A DNA stretch of 41,134 nt from Phocaeicola faecicola (GCF_013618865.1 NZ_JABSOE010000039.1:1-41134); one strand, 5' to 3'. Shown: positions 1-7,119, counted from the stretch's first letter. Translations and numbers: made by a program. The notes: generated from the sequence alone by a model not told the origin.

Positions 1-125
1 GGAAAGTTAGACTGAATGAGAAGGTGGAGAGCCGTGTACGGGGAGACCTGTATGCACGGTTCGGAGGCGAGTGCTTGGAAACCTACCACTGTAAAAAGTG
101 GCAAGGCGCTGGGTGCTTAGCCTAT
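1..125 (+). mobile_element. Group II intron, 3' end (domains V and VI)
   Basis: The stretch 29-62 folds as a canonical 34-nt group II intron domain V: it opens with GAGCCG, carries the AGC catalytic triad at 30-32, has a GAGA (GNRA) tetraloop at 43-46 closed by GG/CC, and ends in CGGTTC. Domain VI follows: A65-C68 pairs with G120-T123, G69-C74 pairs with G113-T118, and A119 is left bulged seven nucleotides from the 3' end, where the branch-point adenosine belongs. The intron then ends in AT at 124-125, matching the usual AY terminus. The following codon (126) continues a conjugation gene in frame. The reverse transcriptase/maturase and 5' domains would lie upstream of the window. Seen directly: the folds and boundary. 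Inferred: that the intron is active. Confidence 0.85.
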
Positions 126-995
126 GGCCAGATAGCAAGCGCGAAAATCCCGCTATCGAGGATGATTTCACCGCAGCTTTACTGGGTCATGACAGGCGAT
201 GACTTCACGTTGGATTTGAATAATCCTGAACATCCGAAAATCCTATGCGTGGGAAATAATCCGGACAGACAGAATATCTATTCGGCGGCATTGGGGCTGT
301 ACAACTCTCGTATCGTGAAGTTGGTAAACAAGAAAGGACAACTCAAGAGTTCCATCATTATTGACGAGCTTCCGACCATCTATTTCCGTGGTATCGACAA
401 CCTGATAGCCACAGCACGAAGCAACAAAGTGGCGGTGTGTCTCGGCTTTCAGGATTTCTCACAGCTTACCCGTGACTACGGTGACAAAGAGGCGAAGGTA
501 ATCCAAAATACGGTCGGAAATATATTCTCAGGGCAGGTGGTCGGGGAAACGGCAAAAAGCCTGTCAGAACGTTTTGGCAAAATACTCCAGCAACGACAAT
601 CCATCTCTATTAACCGGCAGGACACATCCACTTCCATTAACACGCAGTTGGATTCGCTGATACCTGCATCCAAGATTGCCAACCTCTCGCAGGGCACATT
701 CGTGGGCAGTGTGGCGGACAACTTCGGGGAAGAAATTGACCAGAAGATTTTCCACGCACGGATTATTGTCGATAGCGAAAAGGTAGCGGCGGAAACAAAG
801 GCTTACAAGAAGATACCTGTCATCAACGAGTTCAAGGACGAGAATGGCAACGATATCATGCAGCAACAAATAGACCGGAACTATTCCCAAATAAAGGCGG
901 ATGTGGTGCAGATAATCGAGGATGAGATGTTTAGGATAAAAAATGACCCTGATTTGAAACATCTGATTCCACAAGATGAAGGCGATAAGGAATAA
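126..995 (+). CDS. mobC: VirD4-type conjugative coupling protein (MobC/TraG-D family), 3' exon
   Basis: This is the C-terminal 289 residues of a type IV coupling protein, the inner-membrane ATPase that brings the relaxase-DNA complex to the mating channel. It contains a hydrophobic strand ending in DELP (Walker B-like, near 351-372), a GFQDFSQL motif and the segment GNIFSGQVVGETAKSLSERFG, all typical of the TraG/TraD C-terminal ATPase domain. The Walker A motif is not here and should be in the upstream exon. An open frame continues upstream to 24, but that part is group II intron sequence, so the exon is taken to start at 126. The product would be full length only if the intron splices. The symbol follows Bacteroides ICE usage; the gene may also be annotated traG. 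Confidence 0.75.
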   Translation, partial: GQIASAKIPLSRMISPQLYWVMTGDDFTLDLNNPEHPKILCVGNNPDRQNIYSAALGLYNSRIVKLVNKKGQLKSSIIIDELPTIYFRGIDNLIATARSNKVAVCLGFQDFSQLTRDYGDKEAKVIQNTVGNIFSGQVVGETAKSLSERFGKILQQRQSISINRQDTSTSINTQLDSLIPASKIANLSQGTFVGSVADNFGEEIDQKIFHARIIVDSEKVAAETKAYKKIPVINEFKDENGNDIMQQQIDRNYSQIKADVVQIIEDEMFRIKNDPDLKHLIPQDEGDKE

Positions 996-1001
996 TATAG
1001 A

Positions 1002-1173
1002 CCGCTTTTTTATTTCAGCCTGCAAAGGTAGCCCCGTGCCTGTCTGGATTGAGCAAGGCCGGGCCCTTACGGGTTTCCGCAAAAATCTTCCGCGCTGCGC
1101 TTGCGGTATTTTTCCGGAAAGCCTTGCACAATCCGGCACGGGACAGCGAGGCAAGCAAGAAATAAAAAATCGG
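1002..1173 (+). repeat. Structured intergenic rod, copy 1
   Basis: A long nested hairpin fills the gap after the coupling-protein gene. From outside in: 1006-1016 pairs with 1159-1169 (11 bp, extended by CCG/CGG at 1002-1004/1171-1173); CCCGTGCC 1033-1040 with GGCACGGG 1135-1142; GGATTG 1046-1051 with CAATCC 1129-1134; GCAAGGC 1053-1059 with GCCTTGC 1121-1127; TTTCCG 1074-1079 with CGGAAA 1115-1120; AAAAAT 1081-1086 with ATTTTT 1108-1113; CCGC 1090-1093 with GCGG 1103-1106. A conserved GCAAAGGTAG lies at 1022-1031 between the outermost and second stems. Copies 2 and 3 (11436-11599, 12049-12204) share the core and architecture but not the outer stem sequence. It ends 39 nt before the next start codon. 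Confidence 0.75.
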
Positions 1174-1212
1174 CTCAAGAGCCGTGAAATGTTTAACTTA
1201 AAAATAAAAGAT

Positions 1213-1479
1213 ATGAGCAGAAGCAACTTCACCCCGATGAAAAGATTCCACGAAATCATTGGCCGTTATGGTCTGAGACTGACGGAAGTCGGAACAAATC
1301 ACCTGAGAGTATTTTCCGGAGGCCGGAAACTTTTCGATTACTATCCGCTGCGTATGAAACTCTTCGATTACCGGCAGTGGCAACAACTGACCTACCCGTC
1401 AATCATTGAGGGGACGGACAAGTGGGAAACGGAGCTTGACGAAATTATAAACAGACTTAATCAGCAGGACTATGAATGA
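1213..1479 (+). CDS. Hypothetical 88-aa protein
   Basis: A small soluble, basic protein beginning MSRSNFTPMKRF. I do not recognise a family. The frame is open from 976, but the upstream part crosses the structured rod, so the ATG at 1213 is preferred; the leader TAAAAATAAAAGAT is a typical A-rich Bacteroidales start context. The stop overlaps the next ATG by 8 nt (1472-1479), suggesting translational coupling with the 84-aa gene. No signal peptide or membrane segment is visible. It probably belongs to a three-gene unit ending at the terminator at 2272-2312. Confidence 0.6.
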   Translation: MSRSNFTPMKRFHEIIGRYGLRLTEVGTNHLRVFSGGRKLFDYYPLRMKLFDYRQWQQLTYPSIIEGTDKWETELDEIINRLNQQDYE

Positions 1480-1726
1480 CAACAACAGTAAAACGCTCAT
1501 TTGGGATAATATTCCCGAATGGGCGATTTATTCATTGGAATATGGTGTTGAAGAGGATTTGTTTCTTACCGACGAAGACAAAAAAATGATAACCAAATTT
1601 ATCGGTGAAAATTTTCCAAACGGATATGCCATGTCAGTGGATTGGGAATCATATAAGGAGTTCGACCGTTTTCCTGCATTCGGGAAACCGTGCAAGACTT
1701 ATACGGTCAGGTTCTGCAACCTATAA
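1472..1726 (+). CDS. Hypothetical 84-aa acidic protein (possibly DUF6926-like)
   Basis: A small acidic protein with conserved-looking aromatic motifs (WDNIPEWAIYSLEYG near the N-terminus, MSVDWES near the middle, FPAFGKPC near the C-terminus). Its pattern resembles small proteins I associate with DUF6926 in Bacteroides mobile elements, but I cannot confirm the family. There is no signal peptide. It overlaps the preceding gene by 8 nt and is followed after 11 nt by the 165-aa gene, so the three are probably one operon. The function is unknown. Confidence 0.6.
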   Translation: MNDNNSKTLIWDNIPEWAIYSLEYGVEEDLFLTDEDKKMITKFIGENFPNGYAMSVDWESYKEFDRFPAFGKPCKTYTVRFCNL

Positions 1727-1737
1727 ATCAGAAAAAT

Positions 1738-2235
1738 ATGAGAAAGATAACATTGAGCGAATACAATGCCATTCCGGAAAACTATCGTGGGATTTGGACT
1801 GTCGAACGTTGGGATTTGCCTGATTGGGCAGAAATACGCAAAAGACATATCGGCAAACGTACCATGATGGTTTATGATAAAGGTACATGCCTGCTGGTAG
1901 AGGGAATCGGCTTTGAAATCGTGGATGATTCCGGCTGGAAAAAGCCGGATGAAATCAGAAAAGACATAGATATGCTTTACCAAGAGTTCTGTAACATGCG
2001 TAAATGCGAACCGCATTATGCAGATTGCATCATACGTTGGCAGGACACTCTGGATACATTGGAAACAAGAATTGCATTGTCCATGGATTCCGATACGGAA
2101 TGGGATGAAGAAATCTTCTATTATTGCAACAGCCGGAACGAATTGAAATCACTCACAGAAAAAGGTTGCTCAGATTTTGTCATTGCTGATTGCTTCGGCT
2201 TCGGAATGTATGAAAAGCCGATGCAGGAAATCTGA
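1738..2235 (+). CDS. Hypothetical 165-aa protein of a Bacteroides ICE cluster
   Basis: A soluble protein starting MRKITLSEYNAIP, with a WTVERWDLPDW segment and a GKRTMMVYDKGTCLLVEGIGFEI segment read in two blocks. The start at 1738 follows GAAAAAT and is preferred to the in-frame upstream ATG at 1690, which lies inside the previous gene. Such proteins recur in Bacteroidales mobile elements, but I know no assigned function. It is the last gene before the terminator at 2272-2312. Confidence 0.6.
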   Translation: MRKITLSEYNAIPENYRGIWTVERWDLPDWAEIRKRHIGKRTMMVYDKGTCLLVEGIGFEIVDDSGWKKPDEIRKDIDMLYQEFCNMRKCEPHYADCIIRWQDTLDTLETRIALSMDSDTEWDEEIFYYCNSRNELKSLTEKGCSDFVIADCFGFGMYEKPMQEI

Positions 2236-2271
2236 ACATATTGAAAAAAGTAATGAAATACCAATAAAAAC

Positions 2272-2312
2272 AAGAAATCTCAGCCATAATGACCGAGATT
2301 TCTTTTCTTCCT
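2272..2312 (+). terminator. Intrinsic terminator after the small-gene operon
   Basis: AAGAAATCTC (2272-2281) and GAGATTTCTT (2295-2304) form a perfect 10-bp stem with a 13-nt loop, followed by a T-rich run (TTCTTCCTTTTT). It closes the unit 1213-2235 and marks the right edge of this piece of ICE core before the Abi gene. Confidence 0.75.
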
Positions 2313-2363
2313 TTTTATAGTGCAGATGCGACGACTAAGCTCGCACGGGCACTTTTAGTATTG

Positions 2364-2371
2364 CAAAGGTA
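2364..2371 (-). promoter_or_regulatory. TACCTTTG -7-like box, also att-like
   Basis: On the minus strand the sequence reads TTACCTTTGC. It contains a perfect TAnnTTTG Bacteroides -7 box and is one base off the GTAnnTTTGC core described for CTnDOT attachment sites. No minus-strand gene starts just downstream, so the promoter reading lacks a target. The same CAAAGGTA string occurs in structured rods 1 and 2. It may be a promoter, an old attachment site or chance. Confidence 0.25.
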
Positions 2372-2405
2372 AGGATTCTTTTTTATTCAACCAAATAATA
2401 TGAAT

Positions 2406-3281
2406 TCAACTTTCTATTTTGGAAACCTGCGCTATAACTTTTTGGGCTTCGGGAGTCTGAATGGAACTGACAAGATTTTGAATATCATTCTCCAAATCCT
2501 TTTTCCGCGATTGTGAGATACACCCCAGCATATACCTAACAACATCTATGCCACCTTTAATATTGTGTCTGCATTCGGCAGAAATGTCAGCAGGCAGACG
2601 TTTGATTCCTTTAGGAAAGTCCATACGGTAAATACAACCTCCGTGTGCACATTTGTTACGAAGTACACGTATAGTTTCCATATAGTTATAAAAAACACCT
2701 CTTGAACAGCCATAGGCATTAGCGACCAGATCTTTCGCTTCCGCTTCTTTCAGCGAATCATATAATGTTATGATATTGCCTATTGTCATAAACTCGATGG
2801 TTTTCCATGCAGGAGCATATATCCCCGGATGGTTGGCATGATGACGTTGGATAATGGGGTTTTTACGCATAACCGCATATACCTGTTCTTCAAAATCGTT
2901 AACGAATTTAGAGGTTACATACTTACGATTGACAAACCAACAGGGGTCATCAATGTATTTCAGCGATATGTTGTAGATGAGTTTTGTACGGATATTGACC
3001 TCAATACGGTCAAGAGCATTGAGCAACAATCTCCTGAGTCTGGTATCAAACTCATAAAGGTCATAGACACTTTTAAATGTAGTACCCGGTTTTAACTGAT
3101 GGTCACGATGTTCCAGACATGGGAACTTTATTTCGTATGGAAAAGAATAGAATCCAAGTCGGTAATAACCCACATCAAGGAGAATCTCTTTCGCTTTCTC
3201 CTCATCATCAAATGTCATTCCATTTGATTTCAGTCTGGCTATTTGTTGGTCTATCGTATATGCTTTTTTCATTGAATTCAT
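2406..3281 (-). CDS. Abi family protein (AbiD/AbiF-like, HEPN-type)
   Basis: This 291-aa protein matches the Abi_2-type abortive-infection proteins in length and layout. Near the N-terminus is the hallmark GYYRLGFYSFPY (residues 38-49), followed by YDLYEFDTRLR (73-83) and IEVNIRTK (93-100). Near residues 204-213, RVLRNKCAH contains an R-x4-H motif (R208, H213) of the kind that forms the RNase active site in HEPN proteins. The expected role is phage-triggered RNA cleavage and growth arrest, by family knowledge only. It stands alone on the minus strand between the ICE operon terminator and an IS66 element, as accessory cargo. Either M1 or M4 could be the start. A weak TAAATTCG -7-like box lies upstream. 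Confidence 0.8.
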   Translation of the reverse strand: MNSMKKAYTIDQQIARLKSNGMTFDDEEKAKEILLDVGYYRLGFYSFPYEIKFPCLEHRDHQLKPGTTFKSVYDLYEFDTRLRRLLLNALDRIEVNIRTKLIYNISLKYIDDPCWFVNRKYVTSKFVNDFEEQVYAVMRKNPIIQRHHANHPGIYAPAWKTIEFMTIGNIITLYDSLKEAEAKDLVANAYGCSRGVFYNYMETIRVLRNKCAHGGCIYRMDFPKGIKRLPADISAECRHNIKGGIDVVRYMLGCISQSRKKDLENDIQNLVSSIQTPEAQKVIAQVSKIES

Positions 3282-3412
3282 TGAATATTTATTTTAAATG
3301 CGAATTTACTCATTTTTCTTAAAACATATATCCAATGTGCTGATTGATTTATAGAAAGATAAATCGTGCCAAGCATTATTCCATATTCCTCCATAAAATT
3401 CCATCATTATTC

Positions 3413-3585
3413 CGCTTCACTTGGCAAGTCCCTTCGAGAAGATAACTCGGAGGATGATACCTTCCACGTTCAAGCCTCCGGTTTTCGGGACACAAAATTC
3501 CCTTTGGTAATTTTCCGCCCGAAAAAACGCTCCGGTATCATCGTCCGAGTTGGGGGAAAAGGTCCGGGACTTAGCAAGCGAAGCG
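3413..3585 (+). repeat. Large nested hairpin element, possibly related to the rods
   Basis: Nested complementary blocks: CGCTTC 3413-3418 with GAAGCG 3580-3585; CTTG 3420-3423 with CAAG 3575-3578; AAGTCCC 3426-3432 with GGGACTT 3566-3572; an 18-bp stem with one mismatch at 3444-3461/3534-3551; GTTTTCGGG 3481-3489 with CCCGAAAA at 3518-3525; AAAATT 3494-3499 with AATTTT 3509-3514. The apical part (GGTTTTCGGG...AATTTTCCGCCCGAAAA) resembles the apical part of rods 1-3, so it may be a divergent member. No convincing protein is encoded here. Short open frames across it have no family signal. Confidence 0.6.
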
Positions 3586-3909
3586 ACCTACGACGCATAG
3601 GACAAAACCAAAAAGACGGATGACGGCGGTCTTTTGCCGGTACCGATGTTGCAATGGATAACGCTGTCGATATCTTCCATACAAAAACAATCAGCCGGTC
3701 TTATGGAGCAAAAGAAGGAAGTAGGGACTAAAGACAGCTCGCTCTCCACTCTGCATAATACTATTTTTCTTTATCGCTTTTGTTTGTGGCTTTCCTACCG
3801 TTTCCCTTTTCCTCTTTCCTACCATGTGTCCATCCTCTTTTTCTTTTATCATCCGGGTAGGTTCTTCTCACTTTTATCCCTGATTCTTCCGTTTTTCTGC
3901 CTTTCGTCT
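3586..3909. other. Noncoding stretch with a pyrimidine-rich tract
   Basis: No supported gene. From about 3760 to the IS66 left end at 3910 the plus strand is strikingly rich in C and T (runs such as TTTCCCTTTTCCTCTTTCC). This asymmetry continues for a short way on the other side of the IS (7018-7035), showing that the IS landed inside the pyrimidine-rich tract. Confidence 0.5.
3902..3909. repeat. IS66 target duplication, left copy
   Basis: TTTCGTCT flanks the left end. The right flank at 7018-7025 reads CTTCGTCT, a 7 of 8 match. IS66 elements usually duplicate 8 bp, so this is most simply an 8-bp target duplication with one later substitution. Confidence 0.6.
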
Positions 3910-3930
3910 GTAAGCGTCTCCGCGATGACG
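3910..3930 (+). repeat. IS66 terminal inverted repeat, left
   Basis: A 21-bp terminus beginning GTAAGCGTCTCCGCG. It is the exact reverse complement of 6997-7017. Confidence 0.9.
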
Positions 3931-3969
3931 CAAAACAATGTAAAATAGTCCTATTAAGATACGCAAAAG

Positions 3970-3997
3970 CACTTGATAACATTATCGTTATCAAGTG
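3970..3997 (-). terminator. Hairpin at the end of the IS66 operon
   Basis: CACTTGATAAC (3970-3980) and GTTATCAAGTG (3987-3997) form a perfect 11-bp stem with a 6-nt loop, about 40 nt beyond the tnpC stop on the minus strand. A-rich sequence on the plus strand just left of the stem (3963-3969) gives only a short U run on the minus strand. It may terminate the transposase mRNA or block read-in from outside. Confidence 0.5.
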
Positions 3998-4037
3998 TAA
4001 TTAGGTCAGACAAGAGTAATCCTGCTGAAAAGTATAA

Positions 4038-5663
4038 TTATGATTTATGCCACTTGTCAGGCAAAAGTTCCCGATACGCTTCAATAGATGCAGTAGGTGG
4101 TAATGTTGCCGAACGATTCATTATATCAGAGATATACTCGAAGAAGTTTATCCCTCTTTGGCGGCATGAACATGCCAGTGAATAATAAATAACAGCCCGG
4201 TTTGCCCCGGCGTGGCTTCCGAAGAACAACGAATTGTGCCGCATAAGTGATATGCAACGATTAACCCGCTCGATGGCATTATTATCAAGTTGGTAATTTG
4301 GTGAGGTAAATATATTCCATATATCCGACATTTCGTTCTGCATATACGTAACGGCTTCATAAATATCGGTATCAGGAATGTAACCGGGGCGTTTTGTAAT
4401 TTTGGAAAGCTTTTCTTGAATCTCATCAAGTATCGGCGGAGCGTATTTTTGTCGGAAACGTAGTTCTTTTGCCTCGGTCCACCCATCCACTCCAATTGTA
4501 TGAAGGTGATTGTTGTGATAAAGCCGGTTAATGAGACTTACAATCTCCTCCGCATCGGGATCTTTTTCGCAATCCTTGAATTTTCTTTTTATATGTTGGA
4601 GGCATGGCAGCCTCATTATATTCGGAAATCCTTGTTTCCCCAGTTTACGATAAGCGGTCAGTCCGTCACTTTGAATAGTTCCTTTATAGTCCTTCAAAAA
4701 ATCAAAGATAATTTCCTCTTTTCTGGAACCGTCTTCATAGAAAAAATAAACCAGTCCCAAATTATGAGCTACCGCCACCCAGACATAACCTTTTTTGACA
4801 TGTAGACCGTTCTTACCGGGTTCTTTAATGAGGACTTTGGCGTAGGTCTCGTCACATCCCATATATTTGTCTGATAAGACAGCCATGCGCATAGTATTGT
4901 AAAGATTGTCAAGAAGTACTGCCGCTTTCTTGAGCAGGTTATGCGCAGTCGACATGGGCAATTCAAATCCGTTGTCCTTGAAATATTTAACGATACGCTC
5001 CACCGGCATTGTGTACATATAGCGTAACTGCGCCATTCCCGCAATGAACGAACCGTCATAGTTGGAATTGAATAATGGCTTGGCCGGAAGCTTACCGGAA
5101 TATACCGTACCGTTCTGGCTGTAGAAATATTGCCGACGTATGCGCTTGATGAATTTCCCCGGTATATATTCATAGGATATGGAATCCCTGAATTTCATTA
5201 AACGGGCCAATACCGGATTAAAATCCTTATCTATGGGATACAATTCCTCCATGACAGTCTCAATATCGAAATATTCCTTACGTTTTACGCCGTTGTTCCC
5301 TCTTTCTTTGGGAGCATAGGCACTCTTGGTCGGAGAAGAGGAGGGCATGGTTTTATTTTCAACTTCCGAGGAGGTCATAACGGATGGTTTGTGCTTTTCA
5401 GACTTATTGGATATAAGCTTTGACAGTCCCTTGTTTATCCTCTTCTGCTTGTTTACGTCCGCATCCTTTTCCAATAATGCTTCCTGCATGGATGTTATGG
5501 TCGACATCAGTTCCTCGCGTTTAAGATTGGCTATGGCGAGTTCAGTCCGGAGTTCCTCTATGGTCTTTCCCAGGTCGTCAATGCGCGCCAGCAAGACCCG
5601 GTTGGTCTCGTTGGCGACATCCAACTGTTGTTGTAGAACCAATGTAAAATCAGAACTTTTCAT
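4038..5663 (-). CDS. tnpC: IS66 family transposase TnpC
   Basis: The 541-aa DDE transposase of the element. Residues 10-85 form a leucine-rich coiled coil, as in other IS66 transposases. The catalytic domain shows D271 in MGCDETYAK, D333 in IQSDGLTAY and E465 in NNAIERVNR, a DDE set with IS66-like surroundings. C-terminal motifs HNSLFFGSHAGANRA (residues about 476-490) and the terminal helix are also typical. Length is normal for Bacteroidales IS66, so the gene appears intact. It is transcribed together with tnpA and tnpB. Confidence 0.92.
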   Translation of the reverse strand: MKSSDFTLVLQQQLDVANETNRVLLARIDDLGKTIEELRTELAIANLKREELMSTITSMQEALLEKDADVNKQKRINKGLSKLISNKSEKHKPSVMTSSEVENKTMPSSSPTKSAYAPKERGNNGVKRKEYFDIETVMEELYPIDKDFNPVLARLMKFRDSISYEYIPGKFIKRIRRQYFYSQNGTVYSGKLPAKPLFNSNYDGSFIAGMAQLRYMYTMPVERIVKYFKDNGFELPMSTAHNLLKKAAVLLDNLYNTMRMAVLSDKYMGCDETYAKVLIKEPGKNGLHVKKGYVWVAVAHNLGLVYFFYEDGSRKEEIIFDFLKDYKGTIQSDGLTAYRKLGKQGFPNIMRLPCLQHIKRKFKDCEKDPDAEEIVSLINRLYHNNHLHTIGVDGWTEAKELRFRQKYAPPILDEIQEKLSKITKRPGYIPDTDIYEAVTYMQNEMSDIWNIFTSPNYQLDNNAIERVNRCISLMRHNSLFFGSHAGANRAVIYYSLACSCRQRGINFFEYISDIMNRSATLPPTASIEAYRELLPDKWHKS

Positions 5664-5737
5664 ACCATAAAAATAATGAAAAAATCTGATTTTACCAAGT
5701 GATTTTTGATATTATTTCTTTGTATATCAAATAATTA

Positions 5738-6097
5738 TCAGCTGTTACAGGCAATTCTAAAGCGTTTTTTAAAACGGAGTTCTTGAGCAGTTATCCCTCG
5801 CATTATGAAATAAAACGTGTACCAGTCAAGTTCGTACACGCCTTTTTCCGTGCTATAACGAGGAAGGTCAAAAGTGCCTCTTGTGAGTCGTTTATAATAT
5901 AGGATAAAACCGTCTCCGTCCCAACGAAGAAGTTTTATACGTTTCCGGTCATGGGAAAAGAATACAAATATATCTCCTGAAACCAATGAAAGTGCAGGAT
6001 GGGCATAAACCAGTTTGGAAAGGCCGTCAATACCATAACTCATACGGACAGGTTCCGGAAAGAAAAAGTACCGGTTGTTTTCTGATAGTTCAAACAT
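5738..6097 (-). CDS. tnpB: IS66 accessory protein TnpB (Orf2)
   Basis: A 119-aa protein starting MFELSENNRYFFFPEPVRM, with SYGIDGLSKLV near residue 20, SGDIFVFFSHDRKRIKLL in the middle and WDGDGFILYYKRL after it. This pattern is diagnostic of the IS66 Orf2/TnpB family, which is needed for transposition but whose biochemical role is unclear. It lies 14 nt downstream of tnpA and 74 nt upstream of tnpC. Confidence 0.9.
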   Translation of the reverse strand: MFELSENNRYFFFPEPVRMSYGIDGLSKLVYAHPALSLVSGDIFVFFSHDRKRIKLLRWDGDGFILYYKRLTRGTFDLPRYSTEKGVYELDWYTFYFIMRGITAQELRFKKRFRIACNS

Positions 6098-6111
6098 GGT
6101 GTCGGGAGTAT

Positions 6112-6939
6112 TTATTTTCGTCTTTGGTCTTTATCATAAGTATACAGGAATGTACACAATTCTATGACAGAGCATTCCTCCACATGAATGCTCTTCCCGT
6201 CAGGACAGCTAATAGTCACTCCTCTGAACATATCAGAGCGGGTCCCACCATTGGGCCGGAACTGAACCATGACCATGGAAGACTGCCGGGGAATCTTCGC
6301 ATTGAGGCTTGCTGCCTTTTGCAATTGTCTGACGCTAACCTTCATAAATCTCATCCAGCGTAACATGTCATAATAACTTGTTCCCATTCTGGCGCAATGA
6401 ACTTTCAACGAATAACGTGGATTGGAATCCAGCTCTTTCCGGTATGTATCCAGTGTCTTTCCGAATCTTGCTTGTGCCTTGTCCCCGTTGGAAGGGTGCG
6501 GAATATAAGGCTGTCTGCTGCCTTTGGGAACCTCTATGCCTTTGGCTGCACATATTTGCGCCCGTATGGAGAAAAAATCCATATTGTTAATTGCCAGCCA
6601 ATTCGCCATTCCCCTATAACTGATATTGTGCCTTTCACAAAAATCAACGAAACGTAGATTAATATCATTATCAAGTTCAGTCTTCAAGAGTCCGAGGCTG
6701 TTTAAGTACAATTCATTTGAATTTTGAGGCAGACCGGTCTTCAGGCGTACTTCATTGCATAGTCTGGTGAAGCTTCTTCCGGTGGTTCGGAGCCATCTGT
6801 TAAAATGGTCATAATTGATTGAATGCTTTTCGCAGAACGATACTAAGGATTTTTTAGGATCTTGAGCCAGTTCTTTTTTTAGAACTTCCAACAATGTAGG
6901 ATATTCCAAGGGAATCGGGTTGGGATTTTCTATTACCAT
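6112..6939 (-). CDS. tnpA: IS66 TnpA-like protein with three HTH-like repeats
   Basis: The frame is open from 7131, but that would start outside the IS. The ATG at 6939 (MVIENPNP) lies inside it, 25 nt from a good -7 box, and gives 275 aa. Three units of about 55-60 residues repeat: each has an acidic helix (LKKEL, LKTEL, YRKEL), then SFCEKHSINYDHFNRWL, DFCERHNISYRGMANWL or VHCARMGTSYYDMLRWM. They look like tandem helix-turn-helix modules. The C-terminus (MFRGVTISCPDGKSI, then EECSVIELCTFL) matches the usual end of IS66 TnpA. Standard TnpA proteins are shorter, with a single HTH. DNA binding is inferred. Confidence 0.78.
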   Translation of the reverse strand: MVIENPNPIPLEYPTLLEVLKKELAQDPKKSLVSFCEKHSINYDHFNRWLRTTGRSFTRLCNEVRLKTGLPQNSNELYLNSLGLLKTELDNDINLRFVDFCERHNISYRGMANWLAINNMDFFSIRAQICAAKGIEVPKGSRQPYIPHPSNGDKAQARFGKTLDTYRKELDSNPRYSLKVHCARMGTSYYDMLRWMRFMKVSVRQLQKAASLNAKIPRQSSMVMVQFRPNGGTRSDMFRGVTISCPDGKSIHVEECSVIELCTFLYTYDKDQRRK

Positions 6940-6963
6940 GATTCGTTTTTTTATTGATTTATG

Positions 6964-6971
6964 CAAAAGTA
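6964..6971 (-). promoter_or_regulatory. IS66 operon promoter -7 box
   Basis: On the minus strand TACTTTTG fits the Bacteroides TAnnTTTG consensus and lies 25 nt upstream of the proposed tnpA start at 6939, inside the element. No clear -33 TTTG is seen. Confidence 0.45.
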
Positions 6972-6996
6972 AAAGTCGTTTTTGAGATGCGCTATA

Positions 6997-7025
6997 CGTC
7001 ATCGCGGAGACGCTTACCTTCGTCT
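6997..7025 (-). repeat. IS66 terminal inverted repeat, right, with flanking duplication
   Basis: 6997-7017 is the exact reverse complement of 3910-3930. The next 8 bases (CTTCGTCT, 7018-7025) match the left flank TTTCGTCT at 3902-3909 except for the first base. Confidence 0.85.
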
Positions 7026-7111
7026 TCTTCCCTGTGGTGAAACGTGATGACATACGATGAAACGGATAGCCCAACGCATTGAGATATAATGTTTTATCAA
7101 AATTATGCCTA

Positions 7112-7119
7112 TATATTTG
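7112..7119 (+). promoter_or_regulatory. -7 box for the DUF4099/DUF3945 gene
   Basis: TATATTTG is a perfect TAnnTTTG match 39 nt upstream of the ATG at 7159. No good -33 TTTG is visible. The IS66 insertion ends 95 nt upstream, so this promoter was probably left intact. Confidence 0.5.

Larger units (their letters stand above)
3910..7017 (-). mobile_element. Complete IS66-family insertion sequence (about 3.1 kb)
   Basis: The element is bounded by perfect 21-bp terminal inverted repeats starting GTAAGCGTCTCC (3910-3930 and, reversed, 6997-7017), which fit IS66 termini. It carries three genes in the usual order on the minus strand: tnpA-like (6112-6939), tnpB (5738-6097) and the DDE transposase tnpC (4038-5663). 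All three are open, so it looks intact. It inserted upstream of the DUF4099 gene at 7159, within a pyrimidine-rich intergenic region. Confidence 0.92.

Noticed and set aside
24..125. Coding sequence from the GTG at 24 as start of the coupling protein
   Set aside because: This stretch is group II intron domain V/VI; the frame is open by chance.
3366..3948. Two short plus-strand frames (85 and 104 codons) between the Abi gene and IS66
   Set aside because: One lies across the nested hairpin; the other is encoded by a pyrimidine-rich tract and crosses the IS66 left end. Neither resembles a protein family.
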